Below, piece after piece: positions 1 to 7,442 of a DNA stretch of 44,415 bases; positions within the stretch are counted from its first letter, which is position 1, and every line of letters begins with the position of its first letter. The translations under genes were made by a program, and so were the position numbers. This stretch comes from an uncultured Erysipelotrichaceae bacterium (GTDB lineage: Bacteria > Bacillota_I > Bacilli_A > Erysipelotrichales > Erysipelotrichaceae): contig CAMVGT010000015.1 of assembly GCA_947167125.1 (NCBI GenBank), positions 1-44,415 on the forward strand, given 5' to 3'. The notes beneath the pieces were generated by a model, which worked only from the letters and a program-made list of their open reading frames with translations, searched no databases and had not been told where the DNA came from.

Positions 1-352
1 ATTCATCGCTCAGCTCATGGGTATTTCCTGGGGCGCTCTGGCCGGCGCTTTCCTGGCACCGTTCCTCTATGGCCTCTACTGGAAAGGCGCTTCAAAGATT
101 TCCGTATGGTGCAGCTTCATCTTCTCCACAGTTGTCATGCTTGCCAACATGCTGGTCAGAGGCAGCTTCCCGACTCTGCTGCAGTCACCGATCAACGCCG
201 GTGCCTTCTGCATGATCGCAGGCCTCATCATTGTCCCGCTTGTCTCCATGTTCACACCGAAACCGGATCAGGCTGTAGTCGATGACGCATTCGCGTGCTA
301 TGATGAAAAAGTTCTTGTACCGCAGAGTTCCCAGCTCGGTGAAAAAGAATAA
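1..352 (+). CDS. Sodium:solute symporter, C-terminal part only
   Basis: The reading frame is open from the window edge (first codon at base 2), so the true start lies upstream and only about 117 residues are visible. They form hydrophobic helices with the Gly/Ala-rich pattern GISWGALAGAFLAPFLYGLYWKG, two further membrane segments, and a short charged cytoplasmic tail ending in GEKE. This matches the last helices of the sodium:solute symporter (SSS, PutP/PanF-like) family, which takes up organic solutes with Na+. The substrate cannot be told from this part. The amidohydrolase gene follows in the same direction 69 bases later, so the carrier may feed that enzyme. The family call rests on the helix pattern alone. 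Confidence 0.75.
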   Translation, partial: FIAQLMGISWGALAGAFLAPFLYGLYWKGASKISVWCSFIFSTVVMLANMLVRGSFPTLLQSPINAGAFCMIAGLIIVPLVSMFTPKPDQAVVDDAFACYDEKVLVPQSSQLGEKE

Positions 353-383
353 GAAGAATCCGCTTAAAAAGATCTTAGAAAGA

Positions 384-409
384 ACCGGCAGCCGCAGATG
401 GCTGCCGGT
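384..409 (+). terminator. 10-bp perfect hairpin between symporter and amidohydrolase genes
   Basis: ACCGGCAGCC (384-393) pairs with GGCTGCCGGT (400-409) around a 6-base loop. No U-run follows (ATTGGTAAGT), so it is either a weak terminator or an intercistronic hairpin that stabilises the upstream mRNA and limits read-through into the next gene, which starts at 422. Confidence 0.5.
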
Positions 410-421
410 ATTGGTAAGTAA

Positions 422-1276
422 ATGAAAATTGTTGACATTCACACCCACACCTATCCCGATGCCATCGCTGAGCGCACGGTCGCCTCTTTGGCTTCTGCCG
501 CTCATCTGTTTCCGCAGTCTGACGGAACAGCACGCGGATTATCCCGGCATGCAGAAGAAGCAGGCGTTTCTGTTTCCGTCGTTCTTCCGGTTGCCACAAA
601 ACCTTCCCAGGTGGAAAAAATCAACACCCGGGCAGCAGCAGCCAATCAGTCTTTTCCTGAAACCGGGGTCTTCTCCATCGGCTGCATTCATCCGGATTAT
701 GAAAACTGGCATGAAGAGCTGGCGAGAGTAAAAGAACTCGGTCTGAAAGGAATCAAGATTCATCCGGTCTATCAGGGAACGGATATCGATGCGCCGGCAT
801 TTCTTTCGATTCTGAAACGATGTGCGGAACTGGATCTGTTTGTCATTACCCATGCAGGAGATGATATCGGCTATCCCGGAATGATTCACTGCAGCCCTGA
901 AATGTGCCTGCATGTCACGCAGGAGATCCCGGATCTGAAGCTTGTGCTTGCCCATATGGGCGGCTGGGGAAAATGGAAAGATGTACGCAGGCTGCTGGCG
1001 GATACAGATGTTCTGATCGATACCGCCTTCTCACTCAATCCTGTTCACAGAAGATATGAAGACGGCACAGTGGAAGATGAATCCATCCTGATGGATGATG
1101 ATGAATTTGTTTCTATGATCCGTCTCTTCACGGCTGACCGTGTACTGTTCGGAACGGATTCGCCATGGGCTTCGCAGAAGGAATATGTAAGCCGCATGCT
1201 TGCGCTTCCGCTGACGGATGAAGAAAAAGAAAAAATCTTTTCATTGAATGCACTGAAACTTCTCGGCATCGAATAG
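422..1276 (+). CDS. Amidohydrolase family metal-dependent hydrolase (Amidohydro_2 type)
   Basis: A 284-residue TIM-barrel metallohydrolase. The N-terminus DIHTHTYPDA carries the HxH metal pair right after strand 1. KIHPVYQ near residue 115, LVLAHMGGWGKW near 180 and FGTDSPW near 240 supply the later metal and catalytic His and Asp positions. Family members are decarboxylases or hydrolases of small cyclic or aromatic acids; the substrate is not predictable here. The ribosome binding site is weak (GGTAAG, 4 nt before ATG) and the start is only 12 nt after a strong hairpin, so expression may depend on read-through from the symporter. A terminator overlaps its stop codon. Confidence 0.8.
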   Translation: MKIVDIHTHTYPDAIAERTVASLASAAHLFPQSDGTARGLSRHAEEAGVSVSVVLPVATKPSQVEKINTRAAAANQSFPETGVFSIGCIHPDYENWHEELARVKELGLKGIKIHPVYQGTDIDAPAFLSILKRCAELDLFVITHAGDDIGYPGMIHCSPEMCLHVTQEIPDLKLVLAHMGGWGKWKDVRRLLADTDVLIDTAFSLNPVHRRYEDGTVEDESILMDDDEFVSMIRLFTADRVLFGTDSPWASQKEYVSRMLALPLTDEEKEKIFSLNALKLLGIE

Positions 1277-1290
1277 CCGGGAAGTTTTTT
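1257..1290 (+). terminator. Intrinsic terminator overlapping the amidohydrolase stop
   Basis: AACTTCTCGGC (1257-1267) pairs with GCCGGGAAGTT (1276-1286, one G-T pair), followed by a run of T. The 5' arm lies inside the last codons of the gene. Confidence 0.8.
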
Positions 1291-1329
1291 CTTCGGTGTA
1301 TCCGTTAAGAAGCTGACTGCTTTCTGTGG

Positions 1330-1335
1330 TATGAT
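1330..1335 (+). promoter_or_regulatory. Extended -10 promoter for pepF
   Basis: TGG-TATGAT fits an extended -10 element (TGnTATAAT). It lies after the preceding terminator and about 31 nt before the pepF ATG. No good -35 hexamer is seen at 16-18 nt. Confidence 0.45.
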
Positions 1336-1365
1336 CCTTCTGTCAGTAACGAAAGGAAATCACAT

Positions 1366-3123
1366 ATGAATAAAGAATGGTCACTTGAAAAACTGTATAA
1401 GGGCTATGATGATCCGAAGTTTGCGGAAGATGAAGCCGCACTGGATCAGCTGATCAAAGACTTCAGCGCTCTTGCGGAAAATCTTGAAGGAGAACCGAAG
1501 GATGTTCTGAAAAAGATGATTGAAATCAATCAGAACCTTGAGGCAAAAGCACATACCCTCTTCTCCTTTGCAAGTCTCAGCCAGTCGGTCAATACATCCG
1601 ATGCCAAAGCAGCGGCTGTCCAGGGAAGACTTTCCCGCAAGCTGAGCGCAATTGCGGCGCCGAAAACAGCCATGGTGCAGTACATTGCCGGCATTGAAAA
1701 TCTGCAGGAAGTCATCGATTCCGATGATCTTCTCAAGGAACATGAATTCTATCTCACAAATATCAAAGAAAGCGCAAAATATACACTTTCCCCGGAAGTG
1801 GAAAATGCCATCAGCCTGTATGAAATCTCCGGCTCTTCCGCATGGAGCGATCTGCAGAGCTATCTGACATCCACTGTACCGGTTGAATATGAAGGCGGTA
1901 CAACCACCCTTTCCGACATCCGCAACAAAGCGTATGATCCGGATCCTGCTGTCAGAAAGAGCGCTTATGAAGCTGAACTCAAAGCCTATGACAGAATCAA
2001 GGACGGCATTGCCTTCTCACTGAATTCAATCAAGATGGAAGTCATCTCCCACTGTCAGCTGAGAGGCTATGAATCCCCGCTTGATGAAACACTGAAGAAT
2101 GCGCACATGAAGAAGGAAACACTTGACGCCCTGCTCGGCGCGATGGATGAATACCTTCCGAAATTCTGGGAATATATGAAAGCCAAGGCAAAGCTGCTCG
2201 GCTATGAAAACGGTCTGCCTTTCTATGAAATGTTCGCACCGCTGGAAGGAAACGACACCGTCTATACAACCGAACAGGCCAGAGACTACCTGGTTGAACT
2301 GTTCTCCACATTCGATCAGGAAGAAACCGATATGATCGCAAGAGCCTTCGATGAATCCTGGATCGACTTCTATCCCCATGACGGAAAAGTCGGCGGCGCA
2401 TTCTGTGCGGAAATGCCGACCATCAAGGAAAGCAGAATCCTCACCAACTTCGGCGGTACACTGGGCGATGTCGTGACACTTGCCCATGAACTCGGCCACG
2501 CCTTCCACAACCACTGCTTAAGAGACAATTCCATCCTGAATCTGGATGTCTCGATGCCGGTTGCGGAAACAGCTTCCACATTCAATGAAGTGGTTGCGAT
2601 GAACGCCGCAATCAAAGCGGAAAAGGATCCTGCCGCAAAGCGCGCGCTGATTGAAAGCCAGCTGTCCGACGCCAACCAGATCATCTGCGATATCTATTCC
2701 AGATATCTCTTTGAAACAGCAGTATTTGAAAACAGGGAGAAGGAATTCATGTTTGCCGACCAGTTATGCGAAATCATGCTGGAAGCACAGAAGAAAGCAT
2801 ATGGCGACGGTCTTGACCACAATTGCCTGCATCCTTACATGTGGGCATGCAAGAGCCACTACTACAGCGGAAACCTGAGTTTCTACAACTTCCCCTATGC
2901 TTTCGGCGGCCTGTTTGCAAGAGGCCTGTATGCCAAATATCTTGAAGACGGTCCTTCCTTCGTTCCGCTTTACAAGAAGCTGCTCAAAGCCACCGGCACA
3001 ACCACAGTGGAAGGCGCGGCTGCAGTAGCGGGAATCGATCTGACCGATAAGAACTTCTGGCGTGCATCCCTGCAGATCCTCGCCGATGAAATCGATGAAT
3101 TCATCGCCCTCTGCAAACTCTGA
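1366..3123 (+). CDS. pepF: Oligoendopeptidase F (peptidase family M3B)
   Basis: A 585-residue cytoplasmic zinc metallopeptidase that cleaves oligopeptides of roughly 7-20 residues. The zinc motif HELGHAFHNH is at about residue 376, with the downstream Glu ligand in the segment VAETASTFNEVV. The N-terminal helical lobe and the C-terminal AFGGLFARGLYAKY segment are typical of PepF, and the length matches the family (about 590-600). The start is supported by GAAAGGAAA 7 nt upstream. The gene stands alone between two terminators and works in intracellular peptide turnover, which fits an amino-acid-fermenting organism. Confidence 0.95.
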   Translation: MNKEWSLEKLYKGYDDPKFAEDEAALDQLIKDFSALAENLEGEPKDVLKKMIEINQNLEAKAHTLFSFASLSQSVNTSDAKAAAVQGRLSRKLSAIAAPKTAMVQYIAGIENLQEVIDSDDLLKEHEFYLTNIKESAKYTLSPEVENAISLYEISGSSAWSDLQSYLTSTVPVEYEGGTTTLSDIRNKAYDPDPAVRKSAYEAELKAYDRIKDGIAFSLNSIKMEVISHCQLRGYESPLDETLKNAHMKKETLDALLGAMDEYLPKFWEYMKAKAKLLGYENGLPFYEMFAPLEGNDTVYTTEQARDYLVELFSTFDQEETDMIARAFDESWIDFYPHDGKVGGAFCAEMPTIKESRILTNFGGTLGDVVTLAHELGHAFHNHCLRDNSILNLDVSMPVAETASTFNEVVAMNAAIKAEKDPAAKRALIESQLSDANQIICDIYSRYLFETAVFENREKEFMFADQLCEIMLEAQKKAYGDGLDHNCLHPYMWACKSHYYSGNLSFYNFPYAFGGLFARGLYAKYLEDGPSFVPLYKKLLKATGTTTVEGAAAVAGIDLTDKNFWRASLQILADEIDEFIALCKL

Positions 3124-3135
3124 TCAGACAAAAAG

Positions 3136-3160
3136 AAATGACCGGCCGCGCCGGTCATTT
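3136..3160. terminator. Bidirectional terminator between pepF and the ACT gene
   Basis: AAATGACCGGC (3136-3146) pairs with GCCGGTCATTT (3150-3160) with a 3-base loop. T-runs occur on both strands, so it serves the two convergent genes. Confidence 0.85.
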
Positions 3161-3169
3161 TCATATTGC

Positions 3170-3610
3170 TTAGAGGGTAACTGCTTTGATTTCGTCCTGT
3201 GTCAGGAAGCTCAGGCCCTTCGCGCTGAGTTTTGCTTCAGCGCCGGATGTATCATCCACACGGAAGATCATACCCGCTTTTCCGTCTGCCTGATTGAGGA
3301 CAAATGAATACATATACTGGATGTTGACATCGGCTGCCGCAAAATCGGCAAGGATCGTGTCAAGTCCGCCCGGTTCATCCGGAATTTCAACTGCGATGAC
3401 AGAGTTGATGCTTGTCACAAAGTCCGCGTCTTTCAGGATTTCAACCGCATGAATCACATCGTCAACGATGATTCTTGCGATGCCGTATTCCTTTGTTTCA
3501 GTCAGCGAAATTGCGCGCATATCGATTCTGTTGGCTGCCAGAACGCTGGTCATGTTTTTCAGCGTGCCGGGCTTGTTGACCAGAAATACTGAAATCTGCT
3601 TAATACTCAT
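3170..3610 (-). CDS. Tandem ACT-domain protein of the ior operon
   Basis: A small protein of 146 residues made of two ACT domains, QISVFLVNKPGTLKNM at the N-terminus and VIAVEIPDEPGGLDTI in the second half. ACT domains usually bind amino acids and regulate a partner. Stand-alone tandem ACT proteins are often the last gene after iorAB and a phenylacetate-CoA ligase, as here, so it probably senses an amino acid for this pathway. I chose the ATG at 3610 because GGAGGT lies 7 nt before it; a longer frame opening at 3646 has no such signal and would overlap the ligase gene. Confidence 0.85.
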   Translation of the reverse strand: MSIKQISVFLVNKPGTLKNMTSVLAANRIDMRAISLTETKEYGIARIIVDDVIHAVEILKDADFVTSINSVIAVEIPDEPGGLDTILADFAAADVNIQYMYSFVLNQADGKAGMIFRVDDTSGAEAKLSAKGLSFLTQDEIKAVTL

Positions 3611-3645
3611 CTCTTTTACCTCCGGAACTGACCTCTCTGATTCCA

Positions 3646-4947
3646 TTATATCTTTCTCTTGTCGATTACGCGAACAGCCTTGCCTTCGCTTCTGGCAATT
3701 GTCTTGGGAGCGACAAGGGTAACCTTCGCCTTGAGGCCGAGCATCGATCTCAGGCCGTCTACGAGAACCTTCTGGCGGTCAGCGATTTCACCGATGTTGT
3801 CAGTGAACATCTCAGGTGTCATTTCAACCTGGACATCGAGTGTATCGGTGTTGTTCACACGGTCGACAATGATCTGGTAGTTTGCGGCATAGCCGTTGTT
3901 GAGCAGAACGGTTTCGATCTGGCTCGGGAATACGTTGACGCCTCTGATAATCAGCATGTCGTCGGTTCTTCCCATCGGCTTTCTCATGCGGACATGGGTT
4001 CTGCCGCAGGAGCACTTTTCATGGCTCAGCACGCAGATGTCTCTTGTGCGGTAGCGAAGCAGCGGGAAAGCTTCCTTGTCAAGGCATGTGAAGACGAGTT
4101 CGCCCTGTTCGCCATCGGGAAGAACTTCACCGGTCTTCGGGTTGATGATTTCCGGAATGAAGTGGTCTTCATTGACATGCATGCCCTTCTGTTCGGAACA
4201 TTCAAAGGCAACGCCCGGACCGGAAATTTCAGTCAGTCCATAGATATCATAGGCTTTGATACCGAGTGTCTTTTCGATATCGCGGCGCATTTCCTCACTC
4301 CATGCCTCAGCACCGAAGATACCTGCCTTCAGAGGGATATCATCCGGTCCGTAGCCGAGTTCTTTCATTCTTTCGCCAAGATATGCCGCATAGGAAGGTG
4401 TGCAGCAGAGAACAGTCGCGGAAAGGTCCATGATGAACATGATCTGTCTGTCCGTATTGCCGGAGCTGGTCGGAATCGTCATCGAACCAAGCTTATGGGA
4501 GCCGCCGTTAAGACCCGGACCGCCTGTGAACAGACCGTAGCCATAGGAAACCTGGACAACGTCCTCATCGGTTGCGCCGGCTGCCGCAAGAGCACGCGCA
4601 CAGCATTCTTCCCAGAGGTCAATATCCTTCTGGGTATAGAAAGCGACAACGCGTCTGCCGGTTGTGCCGGATGTGGACTGAATTCTGACAACATCCTTCA
4701 AAGGCATTCCGAGAAGTCCGTAGGGATACTGTTCTTTCAGATCGTCTTTGGTAATAAACGGAAGCTTTTTCAGATCATCAATCGACTTGATATCATCCGG
4801 TGTTACGCCCGCTTTTTCCATTTTGCGGCGGTAGAAAGGAACATTGTCCCATACGTGTCTGACCTGTTTCACAAGCCGTTCATTCTGGATCGCCGTGATT
4901 TCCTCACGGCTGGCTGTTTCAATCTCTTTCTGGTAGTACCTCTCCAT
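3646..4947 (-). CDS. Phenylacetate-CoA ligase family (PaaK-like) aryl-acid AMP ligase
   Basis: A 433-residue adenylate-forming enzyme. The ATP/AMP loop TSGTTGRRVV is near residue 95, the YGLTEISGPGV motif near 235, and a C-terminal lid domain with RGVNVFPSQIE near 330 ends in the lysine-containing segment RSEGKAVRV. The length matches PaaK (about 430). PaaK-type enzymes make aryl-acetyl-CoA from arylacetate, ATP and CoA; next to indolepyruvate oxidoreductase the reverse direction, conserving ATP from the aryl-acetyl-CoA product, is also plausible. AGAGGT lies 7 nt before the ATG. It is cotranscribed with iorA and iorB upstream and the ACT gene downstream. Confidence 0.9.
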   Translation of the reverse strand: MERYYQKEIETASREEITAIQNERLVKQVRHVWDNVPFYRRKMEKAGVTPDDIKSIDDLKKLPFITKDDLKEQYPYGLLGMPLKDVVRIQSTSGTTGRRVVAFYTQKDIDLWEECCARALAAAGATDEDVVQVSYGYGLFTGGPGLNGGSHKLGSMTIPTSSGNTDRQIMFIMDLSATVLCCTPSYAAYLGERMKELGYGPDDIPLKAGIFGAEAWSEEMRRDIEKTLGIKAYDIYGLTEISGPGVAFECSEQKGMHVNEDHFIPEIINPKTGEVLPDGEQGELVFTCLDKEAFPLLRYRTRDICVLSHEKCSCGRTHVRMRKPMGRTDDMLIIRGVNVFPSQIETVLLNNGYAANYQIIVDRVNNTDTLDVQVEMTPEMFTDNIGEIADRQKVLVDGLRSMLGLKAKVTLVAPKTIARSEGKAVRVIDKRKI

Positions 4948-4972
4948 TCGGAATACCTCTTTCTAATATGTA

Positions 4973-5551
4973 CTACGCATTCTTCCCAAGGGAGAATGCC
5001 CTGCGGTTCATTTCCAGGAATCTTGCCGGGACAATCGCTTCCAGCGATGCCATCCAGTCCTCTTCACTGATTTCAAAATAATGGGACAGTCTGCCCAGCA
5101 GCACGACATTGACGGCCTTGGAAGAGCCTGCCTCTTCCGCCAGCTTCAGACAGTCAAGCGCGTCCACCCTGACACCGGTTGCCTTCATCTTTCCGATGAT
5201 ATCTTCCGGATATTCCATAGCACCGGTGATAACCGGCATCGGATCGATCTGCTGTGTATTTGTGACAATGACGCCGTCCTATTTCAGATACGGCAGCCAT
5301 CTTGCGGCTTCCAGAGCTTCAAAGGAAACAATGAAGTCCGCTTCTCCCTTGTCGATTAACGGGGAATAGACCTTGTCGCCATAGCGTACATAGGTCACAA
5401 CGCTTCCGCCGCGCTGGCTCATGCCGTGCACTTCGGAAACCTTGACATCATAGCCCTGGGACATCAGAAGATGGCCGAGCAGCTTGCTTGCGAGCAATGA
5501 GCCCTGTCCGCCGACACCGACGATCATAATATTCTTTGTCTTCATCTTCAT
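4973..5551 (-). pseudogene. iorB: Indolepyruvate:ferredoxin oxidoreductase beta subunit, interrupted by an in-frame TAG
   Basis: Two open segments in the same frame (5551-5282 and 5278-4973) together give the usual IorB length of about 190 residues. The first holds the N-terminal fold MIVGVGGQGSLLASKLL and the family signature SEVHGMSQRGGSV, and ends ...WLPYLK. Then comes TAG (5281-5279), and homology resumes at once with DGVIVTNTQQIDPMPVITG. Only one codon is affected and the frame does not change. TAG is an ordinary stop elsewhere here (amidohydrolase, two reductases), so reassignment is unlikely. It is a nonsense mutation or a base error; a downstream ATG (5239) has no good ribosome site. 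IorA's TGA overlaps the first ATG, but AAGGAGG is better placed for the ATG at 5545. Confidence 0.85.
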
Positions 5552-7302
5552 GCCTCCTTTTCACCCGGCTTCAGTGCGTCGAAATGACACAGCTGCGAGC
5601 AGACTCCGCATCCGACACAGAGTGTTGTGTCGATCGCGGCCTTGCCGTTTTTCATCGAAATTGCCGGACAGCCGATGCGCATGCAGGATTTGCAGCCGAC
5701 GCATTTCGCGCTGTCGGTGATCAACGGTGCCTTGTGCTTAACATATTTCAGCAATGCGCACGGACGTCTGGAGATGATGACGGACGGTTCATCCGCTGCC
5801 AGTTCTTCTTTGACAACCTTGTCGCACTGGGCAAGATCATACGGGTCTGTGACTCTGACACGGTTAAATCCCATCGCTCTGCAGAGCGCTTCAAGATCAA
5901 TCTTTCCTGCCGGATCGCCTTTGATGTTGTATCCGGTGGTCGGATTCTGCTGATGGCCGGTCATGCCGGTGATCGAGTTATCAAGAATGATCACGGTGGA
6001 ATTGGACTGGTTGTATGCCACATTGGCAAGTCCGGTCATGCCGGAATGCATGAATGTGGAATCGCCGATTACCGCGACGGTCTTCTTTTCGCTTTCCTTG
6101 CCGAGCATCTTGTTGAAGCCGTGGACTGCGCCGATGGAAGCACCCATGCACAGGGTTGTTTCAATCGCGCCGAGCGGTGCGACAGCACCGAGTGTATAGC
6201 AGCCGATATCGCCGAGAACGGTGCACTTGTTCTGCTTGAGTGTGTAGAACATGCCTCTGTGCGGACAGCCTGCACACATGACCGGAGGACGCGGAGGAAT
6301 CTGCGCATCCACGCTCTTTCCTGCAGGAACTTCCTTTCCAAACTTTTCGGCAACCAGATTCTGCGAGAATTCACCTTCCAGCGGGAAGAGATCCTTGCCG
6401 GAAACTTCAAGGCCGAGAGCCTTTACATGGTTTTCGATGATCGGGTCGAGTTCTTCGACAACTGCCAGCTTTGAAACCTTTGCGGCAAAATCCTTAATCA
6501 GCTTTTCCGGAAGCGGATTGGCAATGCCGAGCTTGAGGACACTGACAGAATCGCCGAATACTTCCTTTACATACTGATAGGATGTGGAGGAAGTGATGAT
6601 ACCGAGATCGGTTCCGCCCATTTCAACGCGGTTCAGATCGCTTGTTTCCGCAAATGCGATCAGATCGCGTGTACGCTGTTCCACGATCGGATGGCGCTTA
6701 ATCGCGTTGCCCGGCATCATGACATATTTGGCGATATTCTTTTCATATTCTTTAATGGGAACCGTTCTTTCCCCTGTTTCCGTCAGTGACTGGGAATGGG
6801 CAACACGGGTGCACATCTTCAGAAGCACCGGTGTATCGAACTGTTCCGAAATCTCAAATGCCTTCTTTGTGAATTCAAGGGCTTCAGCGGAATCGGACGG
6901 TTCCAGCATCGGCACCTTGGCGGCGATTGCGTGATGGCGGCTGTCCTGTTCGTTCTGCGAGCTGTGCATGCCGGCATCATCCGCAACACCGATGACAAGA
7001 CCGGCATTGACACCGGTATAGCTCATGGTAAACAGCGGGTCAGCGGCGACGTTGAGACCGACGTGCTTCTGTGCGCAGAAGGAACGTCTTCCGGCAAGGC
7101 TGGCGCCGAATGCGGCTTCCATCGCGACTTTTTCATTGGGAGCCCATTCGCAGTAGATTTCATCATACTTTGCGGCTTCCTCGGTAATTTCGGTACTCGG
7201 TGTACCGGGATAGCTTGAGATAAAGCAGACACCGGCCTCATACAGTCCTCTTGCGACTGCCTTGTTGCCGAGCATCAGTTCTTTTCTGTTCTGGTTTTCC
7301 AT
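5548..7302 (-). CDS. iorA: Indolepyruvate:ferredoxin oxidoreductase alpha subunit
   Basis: A 584-residue subunit that with IorB oxidatively decarboxylates arylpyruvates to aryl-acetyl-CoA, reducing ferredoxin. The N-terminal pyrimidine-binding domain has SSYPGTPSTEI. The thiamine diphosphate site lies in the segment GDSTFMHSGMTGLANVAYNQ near residue 420, followed by ILDNSITGMTGHQ. Two 4Fe-4S motifs end the protein: CVGCKSCMRIGCPAIS near 535 and CVGCGVCSQLC near 562. The length agrees with the family. GGAGAGAG precedes the ATG. It is the first gene of the operon iorA-iorB-paaK-ACT and has its own sigma-70-like promoter. Without a whole IorB the enzyme should not assemble. Confidence 0.95.
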   Translation of the reverse strand: MENQNRKELMLGNKAVARGLYEAGVCFISSYPGTPSTEITEEAAKYDEIYCEWAPNEKVAMEAAFGASLAGRRSFCAQKHVGLNVAADPLFTMSYTGVNAGLVIGVADDAGMHSSQNEQDSRHHAIAAKVPMLEPSDSAEALEFTKKAFEISEQFDTPVLLKMCTRVAHSQSLTETGERTVPIKEYEKNIAKYVMMPGNAIKRHPIVEQRTRDLIAFAETSDLNRVEMGGTDLGIITSSTSYQYVKEVFGDSVSVLKLGIANPLPEKLIKDFAAKVSKLAVVEELDPIIENHVKALGLEVSGKDLFPLEGEFSQNLVAEKFGKEVPAGKSVDAQIPPRPPVMCAGCPHRGMFYTLKQNKCTVLGDIGCYTLGAVAPLGAIETTLCMGASIGAVHGFNKMLGKESEKKTVAVIGDSTFMHSGMTGLANVAYNQSNSTVIILDNSITGMTGHQQNPTTGYNIKGDPAGKIDLEALCRAMGFNRVRVTDPYDLAQCDKVVKEELAADEPSVIISRRPCALLKYVKHKAPLITDSAKCVGCKSCMRIGCPAISMKNGKAAIDTTLCVGCGVCSQLCHFDALKPGEKEA

Positions 7303-7358
7303 AGATCTCTCTCCGTTTGATTACCTGAAACAAATGTTCCGGGGAATTTATGCTTAAT

Positions 7359-7387
7359 ATAATATAATGTGCGTGTTGATAATTCAA
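7359..7387 (-). promoter_or_regulatory. Promoter of the ior operon
   Basis: On the minus strand TTGAAT (7387-7382), a 17-bp spacer and TATTAT (7364-7359). Its -35 box directly abuts the -35 box of the divergent acyl-CoA synthetase promoter. Confidence 0.7.
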
Positions 7388-7404
7388 CCTTTTAATGTTA
7401 TACT
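7376..7404 (+). promoter_or_regulatory. Promoter of the acyl-CoA synthetase gene
   Basis: TTGATA (7376-7381), a 17-bp spacer and TATACT (7399-7404) with an extended TG one base before the hexamer. It overlaps the ior promoter back to back, so the two cannot easily be occupied by RNA polymerase at once. Confidence 0.75.
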
Positions 7405-7424
7405 GCGCTAAAGCGTTAAATCGC
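7405..7424. promoter_or_regulatory. Overlapping GCGYTAAAKCG motifs, possible operator
   Basis: GCGCTAAAGCG (7405-7415) overlaps GCGTTAAATCGC (7413-7424) in the leader just after the -10 box of the acyl-CoA synthetase promoter. A third copy occurs at 10076-10087. CGCT-AA-AGCG is an inverted repeat. The function is inferred from position only. Confidence 0.3.
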
Positions 7425-7442
7425 TGAAAGGAATTCAAACAT

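Noticed and set aside
3994..5070. Long plus-strand open frame (358 codons) across the PaaK and iorB region
   Set aside because: It is antisense to genes with clear family motifs, its translation resembles no family, and it has no ribosome site. Long antisense frames are common here because of the codon usage.
5279..5281. Reassigned TAG codon or pyrrolysine in iorB
   Set aside because: TAG ends the amidohydrolase gene and two reductase genes normally, and the affected position is not a known pyrrolysine site; mutation or base error is simpler.
5536..6474. Plus-strand open frame of 312 codons opposite iorA
   Set aside because: Antisense shadow without ribosome site or recognisable motifs.
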